Shown here: piece by piece, positions 31,810 through 43,450 of the stretch | Numbering within the stretch: the first letter of the stretch is position 1 | Layout: each line of letters starts with the position of its first letter | From: Hyaloscypha bicolor E | Lineage: Eukaryota > Ascomycota > Leotiomycetes > Helotiales > Hyaloscyphaceae | Length of the DNA stretch: 64,000 nt | Direction: 5' to 3' | Assembly (NCBI RefSeq): GCF_002865645.1 | Contig: NW_020194619.1 | Coordinates: forward strand, 372,001-436,000 | Position numbers and translations under genes: made by a program | The notes under the pieces: generated by a model | What the model was told of the DNA's origin: nothing | The model's database searches: none | The model's input: only the letters and a program-made list of their open reading frames with translations

Positions 31810-32761
31810 TTAGATGGACATCCTCATACCTCCGTTAGCACAAACCACCTGCCCAGTACACCACAAACTATCCGGCGTACACAACATGCCCACCACCCCC
31901 GCAATCTCATCCACATAAGCCGGTCTACCCCCAGCATTCTCTGCATCAGCCACCAAATCCTCATCATCAATCTCAGGTCGAATCGCACTTCCAGGTGTTT
32001 GCTGGATAAACGGTTTCAACCTCAGCTTGAACTCCGGGGTCGTACCAGCCCACATATCCGTCTTCACCGGCCCAGGATTAACGGCATTAACCGTAGCCCT
32101 CTCAGCCAGCTCTCTTGCCCACGTCCTAGTCATAGCCTCCAACGCCGCCTTCGTACCACCATACACACTCTGCCCAATAAAGCCCTCTGAACTCGACACG
32201 CTCGACAGGTTCACAATCCGCCCACTCCTATCATGTGGCAAATATGGCAACGCAGCTTGCATCAGCAGCAACGGGCCCAGAACGTTAATCCGATACTGCC
32301 ACTCGTAATCCTCAATCGTGCATTCTTCAATTTTCAAGTTCTTGGAGACACCAGCGTTGTTTACGATGATATCGATTTGGAACTTTCCGGTCTTGGGGTG
32401 CGAGAAGTGGTTCTTGGCTGTGGTGATGATGTGTGCGGGCCCGGCGGGGGAGCCCATGTCGGCTTGGATTACGAAGCTGGTGGTGCCGTGTTCTTGGGTT
32501 AGGAGGGAGGAGAGGTCGTTGCAGGCTTGGGCGGAAGAGTCTGAGGTGTAGTTTAGAATTAGAGTTGCGCCTTTTGAGGCGAGGTTGTGGGCTATGCCCA
32601 CTCCGATACCTATGAGGTTGTTAGAGAGAGAACGAGTGAGAATTGGGAGGAGAATTGCCTCTTGAAGCTCCTGTTATAATTACAAGTTTGCCTTCAAGGG
32701 GCCGATAACCTTGTACCCCGCCAAGGTTCGTAGCTGCTGTTCTTGTTCGTAGAGACTCCAT
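31810..32761 (-). CDS. Short-chain dehydrogenase/reductase (SDR)
   Basis: Exon 1 32659-32761, intron 32610-32658 (49 bp), exon 2 31810-32609; 300 aa. The intron begins GC rather than GT (AGAG then GCAATT) and ends TAG, so it is a GC-AG intron; only this junction restores the nucleotide-binding motif TGASRGIGVGIA. Other SDR marks: NNAG (DIIVNNAGVSKN), a Ser in NLSSVSSSEG, catalytic YGGTK, and NPGPVKTDMW. The protein ends with CANGGMRMSI, as classical SDRs do. Family members are NAD(P)H oxidoreductases, and the substrate cannot be told from sequence. An in-frame ATG at 32809 would add 16 residues. Its start is 256 bp from that of naa10 on the other strand. Confidence 0.9.
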
Positions 32762-33017
32762 TGTGTCTTGAAGATTACAGTGAAGGCAGTGAGAGTTCAA
32801 AGACTCCAAGGCGAGAACGGACCCTCTGTCTTCTAGATCCTTAGATACCTATAAGTTCAGAGGTGGGAGAAACAGAATTGTCACGAGAACTTCAGCCCCG
32901 CCAATTGGGGGTCTCTTCCGAAGTTCAGCCGGGCCCCCACATTCGTACTAGCGCCCCTATCAGCAAAAGGGTGACGGTCAAGCTTCATCAGCCTTCTCCA
33001 AACACCTCACAGCAACC
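32762..33017. promoter_or_regulatory. Shared upstream region of the SDR gene and naa10
   Basis: 256 bp between divergent starts. It must hold both promoters. No clear named site is seen. Confidence 0.35.
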
Positions 33018-33814
33018 ATGGATATCCGATTGCTGCACCCGTCAGACATACCGCATGTTCAACATGCAAACATTACCAATCTGCCAGAAAAGTAGGCCCA
33101 CTTGCCTACCAACCTTGAGAACAAAAGCTGATCTCGTGCTCCGCAAGCTACTTCATGAAATATTACCTCTACCATGCCCTCTCCTGGCCGCAGCTCTCCT
33201 TCGTCGCAGTCGATGTCTCGCGACCTAAGAAGACGCCCTACGACTACCCCCGAATCGTAGGCTATGTCCTCGCGAAAATGGAAGAGGATCCGCCGGATGG
33301 AGTGCAGCATGGGCATATCACGAGTCTGAGTGTGATGAGGACGCATAGACGGTTGGGCATTGCGGAGAAGTTAATGAGACAATCACGTATGTCCATTAAT
33401 GCACGGGGGAGAAGTGGTGAGCAGTGCTGACACAAAGAAGAACGAGCAATGGTCGAAACCTTCGGCGCACAATATGTCTCCCTCCACGTCCGCGTCTCCA
33501 ACAACGCTGCTCTACGCCTTTACCGCGACACCCTAGGCTTCAAAAACGAGAAGGTGGAGGCGAAGTACTATGCAGATGGCGAGGATGCATATAGCATGAA
33601 GCTGGATCTGGGGTTTGTGAGAGAGCAGGTGATGGATGAGTTGGATGATGGGGAGGTAGATGAGGGAGAGCCTGTTGGAGAATTGGGGAAGCTGGAGGAG
33701 AGAGAGGGGGAGAAGAAGGTGGTGGCCAAAGAGGGGAAGAAGAGGAAGGTTAGAGTGGGACGGGGGCTGGGAGTGGGCGATTTAGTGGAGAAGAATGAGA
33801 GTCAGAAGACGTAG
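33018..33814 (+). CDS. naa10: NatA catalytic subunit, N-alpha-acetyltransferase Ard1/Naa10
   Basis: Three exons: 33018-33091, 33148-33386, 33441-33814; introns of 56 and 54 bp; 228 aa. The GNAT domain covers most of the protein: [40 protein letters not shown] (across intron 1), the acetyl-CoA loop [17 protein letters not shown] (across intron 2), and [20 protein letters not shown]. These are hallmark Naa10 segments. With Naa15 the enzyme acetylates N-terminal Ser, Ala, Thr and similar residues on nascent chains at the ribosome. The tail after about residue 170 is acidic then Lys-rich, common in fungal homologues. Confidence 0.95.
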
Positions 33815-36359
33815 TGGAGGGCCGAAATTTATTTGATGAATGCATGCAAGGAGTTCAAAAAGACTTGGTGGCATTATATAGACTTGTGTAGGGAATAAAA
33901 GTCATCGGTCTGACGGAGCCCCGCGACTTCAATGCCTGGGAGGTTCAGGTACATGTTACCAATTGAAGAGCATAGATTCCGATCATTCTGCTTGTCTTTG
34001 CTGGTTTCCCCCGAATGTTCCACGCAGAGGTGGAACAATGATGCTCTTTCCTTATCTTGCAAATCGATTCGTCCAAAAGTTGGATCCGCCATTGTACCTG
34101 AACCTGAAGTACTTTGTCGAGCTTGCCAATCCAGTGCTCTAAAGTAGGGCTCGCATTTACGTGATACCGAGGGTTGAAGTACATTGTGAAGACTGCAAAT
34201 GAGTTCTCCAAGCAGGACCCTCAGTTGCATTGATTGTACCGAGGGCTGTAGAGTATTTGTCGCGGTAGAAATGCTATTCTGACAAAACCCTTCAATAGTT
34301 GAAAAGTTCAATGTTCCATACAAAGCTGAAACAATCAGGCTCTTTCTTTACACTTTTGCAAACCGAGTTCTAAATAAGACTCGGATCTGCATTGTAACGA
34401 TGCCTAGAACCTTTGTTGAGGTATAAAAGCCACTACAACAGCGATGCCAAGCGTCCTTGCCACCTTCGGTGTCCTCGACTGCTATTGCAACCTCGTTGGC
34501 TGATACAGCCTTGCCCATGGGCAAGTCCTCAACGTTTGTACCCACCTCTCAATCCCAGGCAATGATAACTCATTTCCCGCCCATGTCGGCAGCTTTTACG
34601 GTAGCCCAGGTTTATTCTTCGCCGGTGTATTTGTCTTTGTGCGATTATTTGACAGCAGCATGCTTATTGGCCACAAAGTACTCACTTGCACTTTCTTCAA
34701 TTATTTGAATATGTAGCCAGATTAACCGCTTTCATGTTTTGAATTTTTCGTTCCAGTCAGCCAAGTTGGCCATGCTCTGTCAGGAAGAGCCTGCCCGCCC
34801 TCGCAAGGAGCTGAACGTTTCGGGCTGCTTGGTACGGAGTAATTTTGTTTGAGTTTCGATTTCGCCATGAATCAGGCAACAAATATGAGTCATCCAAAAT
34901 CTTTGATCGCTCCATGTTGTTGTCAAGGCCTTTGCTGTCAAGATACCGAGTGAAGATCAGATTACTCGCTCTGTTATATCAAATTTGGTCTGGAAATATT
35001 GTAATAAAGGCAGTTTGATTGACCAAAGAAGTGTAAAGGCCAAGAAGCAGAGTTTCAGCAAATGGAAGCTCTTATTGTCTCCCCGGACCCATCCTTTGTA
35101 AGGGAACTCCATGGTGCCGCCAGTGATTAAGAACAAGGAATTCCGGAGTCATACATTTTATAGACACTCATAAGCGCTCTTGCGTGAGCACAAGCCCTTG
35201 CTTCCTCGTTTCAATCATCTGCTGAGGCCAAGGAGTAATTAAGTCCGTGGGGTCGCTCTGTATTCTGTAAGTTTCGGTGTCTAGGCAAGTTACACTTGGA
35301 CTCCTTCAACTTTCCAAAAACAGAGAGATAATTCTGTGCACGAGCTCTTGTTCATTGCTAATCTACTGTGAAATGATTATGCCTCGCTCGCTAACGCCCC
35401 TCCACTTGCTGATAAATGATTCACACTTCTGACACATTAATGGATTCCCTCAAATCACTCATTGTCTGTTGTGCTTTGTAGAAAAGTATCAACATAAAAC
35501 GTACACGAATCGGCCGAAGCCGAATATTTGGCACGTATCCACAATGGATTCCAGCCTGAGGGTACGCGGAAAGGCGATCACTGCTATTGATCTTCTCTCC
35601 AGCGCTCAGGACAATGATAGACAGTTTACTATTACTGTGGATGCGTGCAGCGGGAGGTTTAGATATTCATAGATGCAGGATATCAAAGTGTTACGTGGTC
35701 ACGAAAAAATTGCTTTCACTGGGAGAGCCAAACCAATAGAGTAAGCTGCGTGCGGTGTCAGTTGGGGGTAAAATGTTTCCGCGTCCTCGTGGGCCGACAT
35801 CTGCGAACATGTGAAGGAAAATATCGCTTTGGGCAGCAAGAATTCAGGGTCTCTGGACGATTATTGTCAATCAACTATTTGCTGTCAGCGATATCTAATA
35901 TCAGATGAATATGGAGCTAACTAGTATGAATTTACAAACTGCGGGACCATTTAATACACCGGTGAATTGCGGGAAGGAGGCGAAATATCTCGAGCATTGA
36001 ATGAAAACGCGAGGAGCCATGGGAACCGCCTTCATCTGAGCCAGGCCCCGAATGGCATAGACTGTTTCACTTGAGGCTTTGCACATGCTCGCACTTGAGA
36101 ACTAATTTTATAGCAATGGAGGCTGAGTTGGACGCTTTCTAGCTCCCATTTTGGCAGAATTATCTATAAAATCCTCCAGGAAGAATGGGGCGTGGGGGCG
36201 GAGCAGCCGGTGAATACTCATCCGCGGAAGTAGACAATGGACCCTCAGGTTCCACGTCCGAGCTTTCTAAAAGAAGCGAAACCTTGCGCTTGGGCTCCCC
36301 TGTATCAACTTTGGAGGAGCCTTTGAGCACTGCCAAGGGCAAAACCCCAAGGCTAGGGA
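33815..36359. other. Gene-poor region
   Basis: About 2.5 kb with only short, overlapping frames (for example 149 codons at 33874-34323 on the minus strand, overlapped by an 88-codon frame). None has recognised domains or convincing splice partners. Confidence 0.4.
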
Positions 36360-36654
36360 TGGCGAAATAATATAATTTTAGGACTTGAATACGTAATAAC
36401 GTAATATAATCCGCTGGACTTTATTATATTAATATTATTCCTAACTAAATTTAGACAGGGGGTTCGATCCAATGGAAGCTCCGAGTAAGAATATCAGAAT
36501 TTATGCCTTAAATTATACTTGGATTATACTTGAATTATTCTCAATTTATATTTAGAAGCATATATAATTTTATGCAATGAGTTATGCAATACGTATTTGA
36601 CGACTTGATTATAATATAATTACGCCGGACTTGATTATTATATAACGGACGTAG
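36360..36654. repeat. AT-rich repeat-like block
   Basis: Strongly AT-rich with recurring phrases: ACTTGAATACGTAATAACG near 36385, and GACTTGATTATAATATAATT then GGACTTGATTATTATATAACG near 36601-36648. This looks like the eroded remains of a small repeat element. A GGTTCGATCC run near 36462 resembles a tRNA B box, but no tRNA fold surrounds it. Confidence 0.4.
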
Positions 36655-37140
36655 TTACAAATCGCCGATTCCTACCCAAGGCTTCTTGGTGTGACTTGGC
36701 GGCAGCACAGCCCGGAAAGCAGCAAAGACCCCATCCATTCGAGCTCTAGGTTTAGGGGGTGGTACTAAATTAGAACCTCTGAGAAATAGGCCAATAGCTT
36801 GCAGACATGGGATGGATACTGTTAATTGATCTGTTGTTGTCAGAGACACACGAATGAGAATGGATGAAGATGAATTTGATAAATGCAAATCAACCAACAG
36901 ATTACCATTTTCGAATAAGACCGTGTGAAGGGGGTGACCAAATCGCCCACCGGTGTTCGGGCCATGTCCTTCATGATAATCTATCCATGTCTGTGTAGGC
37001 TTGATCTTGAAACTTCTCACTTGAGAAGGATAAATATGGTCAAGGTATTCGGGGGGAAGAACCTGTCCATTGTCACTCTCCCTTTTAAGCGAACCAATTT
37101 GCCCCCGGTGCCCCTTGCGAACGGCTTACTCACCATCAAA
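36655..37140 (-). other. Open frame of about 160 codons without a clear start
   Basis: The minus strand stays open from about 37140 to a stop at 36655 with protein-like composition: SLKRESDNGQVLPPEYLDHI, FKIKPTQTWIDYHEGHGPNT, then LLVDLHLSNSSSSILIRVSL. No ATG lies in the front part, so it would need an upstream exon; an AG just before the open segment could be an acceptor. It abuts the AT-rich block on its 3' side. It may be a gene fragment; I do not recognise it. Confidence 0.3.
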
Positions 37141-37186
37141 TCTCAGCCACAACATGCACGATGTAATCAATAAATAAAAGCACCCA

Positions 37187-37209
37187 TGTTCCATGTTCCA
37201 TGTTCCATG
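37187..37209. repeat. Heptamer repeat TGTTCCA x3
   Basis: CATGTTCCATGTTCCATGTTCCATG: three direct copies of a 7-base unit, 3' of the small membrane protein gene. Confidence 0.8.
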
Positions 37210-37379
37210 AAATTATCTTTTATTCATGACCCTAGAAACACCGAGGGCAAGTGGCTGGCAAACCACCGCGTCACTGCCTGATAGGAGCCGAGTTTATGCA
37301 CAGATCCGACCATTTCCCAAACTATCCTTCCCCGTTCCTTCACATCCCGCGTTCACCGTATCCAAATTGAGCGAGTCAT

Positions 37380-38188
37380 TTACTCGAAGGGGTTCGTTCG
37401 AGTTCCCCAGTAAGTGAGGAACAAAGAGAGGCCTACTGTCTCGAAGACTGGGAAATTGTTAGTGATTGCTGGGGGACACAGGAAATTTTGGGAGCATACC
37501 ACGTGCGAGCGCACCAACAGCAACGGTATCAAGAGGGCGTTTCTCAGTGAAGATTTGGGCGATGAACTGAGGGAAAATTAGTATGTAATCCCAAGGAATT
37601 GATCAGGGTATGGGATTCAGCTGAGGTGAACCGGGTACAGCTTTGGAGCTCAATGCCAAATTACAAATGGTTCTAAACATACCGAAGGAGCAGAGCTGGC
37701 CATGAAGATCAAGGATCCAAGGTACGCAGCACCCTTGTAGCTGAGGGTACCGGTAGCATTGATCAGAGCACCGACGCCATATGACTGAATGGCGGATCCG
37801 ACCAAGGAAGTTCCCCAAGCGGCGGCAGCAGAGGCGGCCTCCTTTGACTTAATGAACTCCTCCTTTGAGTTGGCGGCTTGGGCACGGTGGTAGGTGTCGC
37901 CGAAGACAGGGCCGAGAACAGCGAGGGAGGCTGCGTGGTTGAAGATGGTGCCGAGGGCGATGGCGGAGGGCTTGACGGGTGGGAGATCTAGAGGGGAGGG
38001 TTAGCAAGACAATTCGAGGAGCCGTTTCATTTCAAGGCAATTGAGATGTATCAATTGACACAAAGCTTGAAATTTCCAGGATGGCTCAATTGCAAATGTC
38101 GGTGCAATCACGAGCTTCATCAGCTCATGATGTCGTCACCGCATCTCAGGCCGCTCAAGTTGAAGAGCTACTCACAGTGAAGTGACAT
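37380..38188 (-). CDS. Small multipass membrane protein (possibly DUF1761-like)
   Basis: Four exons: 38176-38188 (only 13 nt), 37683-37987, 37500-37566, 37380-37447; introns start GTGAGT, GTATGT and GTATGC, all end AG, and the phases agree; 150 aa. It begins MSLHY joined to LPPVKPSAIALGTIFNHAAS. Hydrophobic stretches include SAIALGTIFNHAASLAVLG, TSLVGSAIQSYGVGALI, AAYLGSLIFMASSAPSF and FETVGLSLFLTYWG, suggesting four membrane helices. The general pattern is like the DUF1761 family, but the assignment is tentative. Cellular location and role are unknown. Confidence 0.75.
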
Positions 38189-39272
38189 GATCGCGATTAT
38201 GTGAGGTTGTTGGAAGAGGTTGATGGGAGGTTCTTCAAGTACTTGGATTGATGCCACGTTGACGGTGTGTGATAGAGAAATTTCGGTAGGGAAGAAGGAG
38301 AAGTGCAGGTCAAAATATATGGGAAGCAGCAGCCACTCGCTTGGGGTAGTTCGAGCTGCAGGCGGGTTGGCGAGTTGAGGGGAATGACGTGCCTCTCAAT
38401 ATTTTCAAGGCAGTGCAGGGATGTACGGCCAAGCCAGACCGAGCTGTGCGATTCATGCCATTCTCGTACTTCTCGATCGGATCAGGAGGCGGCAAGAGGG
38501 AAGAGGAGCTTAGCTCCGAGGTATCAAGCTGGCCCCTTGCGGAAAATCCTATGACGTCTTTGTTTACATGGGCAGATTCTGTTCAATCAGTTTACTTCTG
38601 ACTATCCTCACTCCACTCTATGAAGGCGGCGTTTACCAGGGTTTGTCAGTGAAAGTTGAATTGTGGCAGATGTCACAAGGTGAGTCTGTGAGTTCGGTCT
38701 GGTTAGGTCAAAGTGTGGGGAAACAAATGGGTGGAGCTGTCCCACATCGTTTAAGGTTACGTCACTGTGGCTAAATCTTCAGTGGCGTGCAATCACATGA
38801 CTATACTTCACGTGATCTTGCAGCTATTTTCAGCATTTTGCCTGTTTCATCTCTTGTAGTATAAACCTTGGAATTTACAATCGAGCATCCGCATGCTCTT
38901 TCCTCTTTAATAGAGAGGTGCATAGTTATTGAGGCTGGCTTCGTACGTGCCATCTATGAAGCCGCCACGTGCCCAATCTCGATTCGGAACCTCAACAACC
39001 ACCAACATCCACCTACAAGACTTTCACCACCACTGTGACATCTCAACCGAAAGCCAAGCCAGCACCATGATAAGCCCATAGATGAGAGGCTCCCGATGGC
39101 CAGCGATACACCTCAACGGAGAGCCCAAGAAAATCGGAAACAACGGAGAAAACCCTTCTGCGGGATTACCACCTTGATGTTTGTTGCTTCGCCCTTTTGC
39201 TTCAAAAGCTCAAGCTCACCCTGAACCAGACCAATCCTATTCGTGATAACAATCATTATACCCTTCCTTATC
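38189..39272. other. Divergent intergenic region
   Basis: 1.08 kb between the membrane-protein gene and the phosphatase gene. It contains CACGTG-like sequence near 38811 (TTCACGTGATCT) and no gene I can support. An extra 5' exon of the phosphatase gene is possible but not seen. Confidence 0.4.
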
Positions 39273-40466
39273 ATGATGGGACAGTCCCCAGAGTCCAAAT
39301 CTACCTATCTAAAGTACAGTCCGGTCACGGGATATTTCGAGCAAGATGAGCCCGGAACTGATCCTCGGGAGTATGACTTTGTAAGTCCTATGGCCAACGG
39401 ACCCGAAATGGATCCTGACAGTGTTCAGGTCAGCCATAGCTTCGGCTTGATAGAACGAGAGTATGACACAGATGCCATATTTGATCCAAATCACGAGAGA
39501 ACGCAATGGCAGCGGTTTCACTTCCACATCGATGAACTGAATGCGCATGCTGCCCCCGGCGTTCAGTTCAAAGTTCTTTACCGTCTGTCCCCTCCCTTCA
39601 TCCTTCTCAGATCTATGCTGACAATCATCAGTCGGCCGCCACGGAGAAGGCTATCACAACGTAGCAGAGGCATTATACGGCACTGAAGCGTGGGATGTAC
39701 GTCTCCCCCTGCCCTCTCAAACCTTCTTTTCTAATCAACAAAGTGCTACTGGTCCACCCAAGACGGCAACGGCAACATCACCTGGTCCGACGCCCTCCTG
39801 ACCCCGGCCGGCATCGCCCAAGCCTCCCACGCTAACGCCTTCTGGCGCACCCTAACAACAGACCACGGCATCCCGCTCCCACAATCTTACTACAGCAGTC
39901 CTCTGCTCCGCTGCCTCGCCACCGCTTACTATACCTTCTCCTCGCTCTCCCACCCTAAAGACTCCCCCTTCCTCCCCACCATCAAAGAAATGCTGCGCGA
40001 GGCAATGGGAGTCCACACCTGCGATCGCCGGAGCTCGAAGTCCGCTATCAGTAAATTGTATCCCGATTGGCCTTTTGAAGAGGGCTTTGAGGAAAATGAT
40101 CCCCTGTGGGTGAGCGATTTGAGGGAGGCGGACAGCGCGATGGTTGTTAGGGCTCGGTCTGCTATGGATGACATCTTTAATGCGGATGGGAATACGCATA
40201 TTAGTATTTCGAGTCATTCAGGGATGATTGCTAGTCTTTTGGAATGTAAGTCTTCCTTCTTTCTTAGTCAGAGGGTAAGATGGGTTGAGTAGAGCTAATT
40301 CGATTCAGTCATCGGACATCGAAAATTTGGTCTGGGTACGGGACAGGTTATCCCTGTGCTGGTCAAGGCAGAAAGAAATGCTGGGCAATTACCACCAAGC
40401 GGAGACACACCATGGGAGAAAGTGGACCTTTGCACCGAGCCTCCGGCTATACTTTTACCTAATTGA
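39273..40466 (+). CDS. Phosphoglycerate mutase-like (histidine phosphatase) protein, Pmu1-type
   Basis: Five exons: 39273-39380, 39429-39582, 39632-39696, 39744-40245, 40309-40466; introns of 47-63 bp; 328 aa. Splicing at 39583-39631 creates LGRHGEGYHNVAEALYG, the RHG catalytic motif of histidine phosphatases. SYYSSPLLRCLATAYYT is the second conserved segment, and the late catalytic His lies in ISISSHSGMIASLL. The front part (YSPVTGYFEQDEP, then FGLIEREYDTDAIFDPNHER and TQWQRF) is typical of the fungal Pmu1 group. These enzymes are phosphatases rather than glycolytic mutases; the substrate is unknown. The first intron is 48 nt and in frame, so retention would also be translatable. Confidence 0.88.
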
Positions 40467-40767
40467 GAGAACGAGAGAGCTGAGATTTCATCTTGCATGA
40501 CCACGAAATGGAGGTTTTATATGCTTCCAGCGAAGGTGATCTTCATGTCGAGCTTACTTTGCAATGCCTGTCTTTCTATCCTCGTCTCTAAAAAACGGTC
40601 TCACACGAGGAGTACGAAGACTCTTCGAACTCAAACGAAAAAGGTAATATAAGTTTCGATACAGTAGTCCTGTTGTACCGAAGGGCTGTGGAACGATGTC
40701 TGCAGAGATTTTTGGAGGTTTGCCATCGGCTCTTTCAAACTGAACAGAATGACTTATTTAGGTGCTT

Positions 40768-41010
40768 TTGAACAATATTCGTTCGAAGGATTTGAGAAGA
40801 TTAAATGACAAGTGTCAGAGAGATGCCGAAAGATAGGCAGAAAATCAATGACAGCCGTCTGAGTAATGATAGCAGTGGTTACACCACATCTCTGCCTTCC
40901 CCTAGAAATGAACAATAGTCGTCCGAAAGGCCCGCGAAGAGTAAATGACAACGGATGAACGATGACAGCAGTGATTTTACCCCATCCCACTCCCTTCCCT
41001 TCCCTATCCT
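40768..41010. repeat. Diverged tandem duplication
   Basis: Two copies, about 145 and 100 bp. Each starts with GAACAATA(T/G)TCGT(T/C)CGAA and GTAAATGACAA-like sequence and continues to GATGACAGCAGTGATTTTACC versus AATGATAGCAGTGGTTACACC, followed by CCTTCCC-rich ends. Confidence 0.55.
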
Positions 41011-41066
41011 ATAATATATCCCCATGTAATCTTATTTCTACACTATCAATACATTATATCGCAGCA

Positions 41067-41132
41067 AGCTTCAGCGGCCTCGGGAGCTTGGGCAATGTTC
41101 TGCTTTGTTGCATCATTGGTGCCATTCAAATT
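41067..41132 (-). pseudogene. Relic of a peroxiredoxin paralogue (C-terminal extension)
   Basis: The minus strand reads NGTNDATKQNIAQAPEAAEA, matching NGTNDATKEDIAQANVAAQV in the C-terminal extension of the peroxiredoxin at 5144-6003 (12 of the first 14 residues). The DNA is also clearly similar. Frame and similarity are lost on both sides, and a stop lies a few codons upstream, so this is a fragment of a duplicated copy rather than a gene. Confidence 0.55.
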
Positions 41133-42498
41133 CCACACCTTTAGCAGTCTTTTTCTTTAAATGGCTGGACCTTCAACGGCTTTGGGGGCTGCAACACTCA
41201 AGGCTGAGTTTGCCTCTTAAATTAAATTCATTTCCTTGCTTTATACATTTTTGGTCGTGAATAGAGTCGTCGTTGCCCTTGCAAAGCAATTGAATGATGG
41301 AAAGTCTTCTCAGCGAGCCCTTTTGGCTGCTTGCTTGGAAGCGGGGAATAGATAGCGTAAGGATGAAACGTTTGGCTAGGCTCGACTCCTTCTTGCTCCA
41401 CCTTCACCTCGAGAAGGAGAGAGCTGTAACTGCCACGGTTGGACGCTGCAGTTATTCCTTATGGGGATTACAACTGCCCTATCTTACAACTTAGGCGGCT
41501 CGGAGAACGAGGACGACGGGATACTCGCGTATACATCTGGCCCCACGCTCAAGGGCAAGTCCTCCCTCGAGATTTTAGAAGTGAAATGGAAGAGGGCAGA
41601 GATTAGTAATGAATGCCGATCGTCTGATAGTTCCGCGAGGATTAAGTTGACAACAGCCGAATCGATGACAATGGACGATTTCATCTTATCTTTGGCCTTC
41701 CAATTTTTACATTCTCCCCTAAGCGTCCACTATAACAACAGAGCAACCCTCCCGGCGGGGGGCTCCCGGGGACGTTTCTTGTCTTCAAAAATCGTCCCTT
41801 TATTCCTTTGCTTGTTTGGTCGGTCGTATGGATCTGCTCGACCGTGATAGAGTCGGCCTGGATTAGCTTTCAAATAAGATTCACATACGAGAGGCGAGGC
41901 AGTGCAATATTATTCTAGGAGGGACTCTTGCCAGGTATCTTCGGATATCTTTATGGAAGTAATGGACTTTTTGTGAAGGTGACTTCCCTTTCAGGGGACC
42001 AGTCAAGCCAATTCCCCCGCCGGTGTGAACAGCTCAAGTCGACAGATATAAATGCCCCCTTCGTTCTTTAAAAGGTTTCTTTCTCACTATTCAGACGGCT
42101 AATAATTCTTAGCTATCACCACAGCATTTCCCCGTGCCAATCTCTATATATCTGCTTTATGGATATAGCCTTCGGAAGAGCTGTGCTAAACAACCTTGAT
42201 AAAACATATCGTTAAAGACAAGGTGGTGAGGGCCAGAAACCGAGAGGATTGCAGTGTGGCACATATCCTTGTTTTATACTTCCTCTTATTAGCAGTCAGA
42301 TTACCCATTTCCGAAAGCTGGGAGCTCACGACGTGAACGTTGTGGGCCTTCAGACCTTCGCCATGCGGGATGATTCGAATGCGGAAAAATTCGAGACGTT
42401 CTCCACTGACAAACCAACATACCAGAAAGAACCCTGAGTTTTGATACTTGATACTTTCCGCATCCCTCATCTCTATAAACAGGACTAACAAGATCGAT

Positions 42499-43450
42499 TC
42501 AACTTCGCAGGTACCCCAGCTGAACACCAACCAAGGCTGCGCCTGAAATACCCATACAGAAACTCAAAAGCGCAACAATAACCAAATACAGTATTGGCGC
42601 TTTCCCCGCTACTCTCGTGCGAGGGTATTCTGATTTCGGAGCAAATGGCCCCACCATCTTCTTGATCGGCTTGACATTCTCTCTCTTTGCCGTCTCGACG
42701 CCTCTTCGCATCCCTGGTAGGGCATCCATACTTTGTGCGTTCTTGAACGCCCAATATCTGGATGGAGAATAAGTATGCAACACTCGAGACAGAAATACAG
42801 ACAAAACGTTGGCTGAGAAGCGATGTACACTCACCGTTCAATCCCATCCTTATGATTCCCCCTCTTGTCCGCCGCAACCCTCTTCTCAAAAAATTCATTC
42901 AACGTTGGTCTGAAAGCCTTGAAATCAAAGAACGGCATACTAAACCCGCAGCTACTCCCCACTTGATCTAGATGTCGAGAAGTCAACCATTGGCTCATTG
43001 CCTTATTAAAAGTGTTCTCGCGAATCACGAGACTGAAACAAAGGAAAGGGATTGCGTACGAATGTGCACTAATACCACCGCCCTCGTCCCTGCAATCGCA
43101 TCCACCATATTCTCCCCCACAAAATCATTAAATTTCCTCGACCCATACTCCAACACCTCACCCTTCCCCCATAACCTCACGATCTGCGGCGGCCCCTCAA
43201 AAGCGTTAAACAGCACCGTAATTCGCCCATTCCCCTCTTCATGCAAATGACTCAACGTCTCGATCCCAGAACCCGTCAAGTCTAAGTACCAGAATGTCGT
43301 CGGGTTGAGAATCCCGAAGTATTGCCCACCTTTTGGGGAGATGTTAATGTGGCCTGTGGAAGAGAGGGGCGCCGTGGCTACCCAGAAGACTTTCTGTTCT
43401 AAAATCCATTTTAGGACGGACGGAGGGATGGTCTCGTAGAAGGCACCCAT
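42499..43450 (-). CDS. Pyridoxamine 5'-phosphate oxidase-like FMN-binding protein with C-terminal membrane anchor
   Basis: Three exons: 43060-43450, 42835-42967, 42499-42757; introns 42968-43059 (GTACGC...TAG) and 42758-42834 (GTGAGT...CAG); 260 aa. MGAFYETIPPSVLKWILEQK, then VFWVATAPLSSTGHINISPK and LDLTGSGIETLSHLHE, form the split-barrel PNPOx-like fold. Splicing gives VHIHQVGSSCGFSMPFFDFK, the conserved end of this fungal family, followed by YWAFKNAQSMDALPGMRRG. The last 35 residues contain one hydrophobic helix (ILYLVIVALLSFCMGISGAA), so the protein is probably tail-anchored. Family members bind flavin, and true PNPOx activity is not implied. Confidence 0.88.

Larger units (their letters stand above)
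40467..42498. other. Gene-poor region with a duplicated segment and a peroxiredoxin relic
   Basis: About 2 kb between the phosphatase and the flavoprotein gene. It holds a diverged tandem duplication (40768-41010) and a short peroxiredoxin-like relic (41067-41132), listed separately. A plus-strand frame of 128 codons at 41461-41847 has no recognised content. Confidence 0.45.

Noticed and set aside
36460..36474. tRNA B-box-like GGGGTTCGATCC
   Set aside because: The upstream 60 bases are AT-rich without an A box or acceptor stem.
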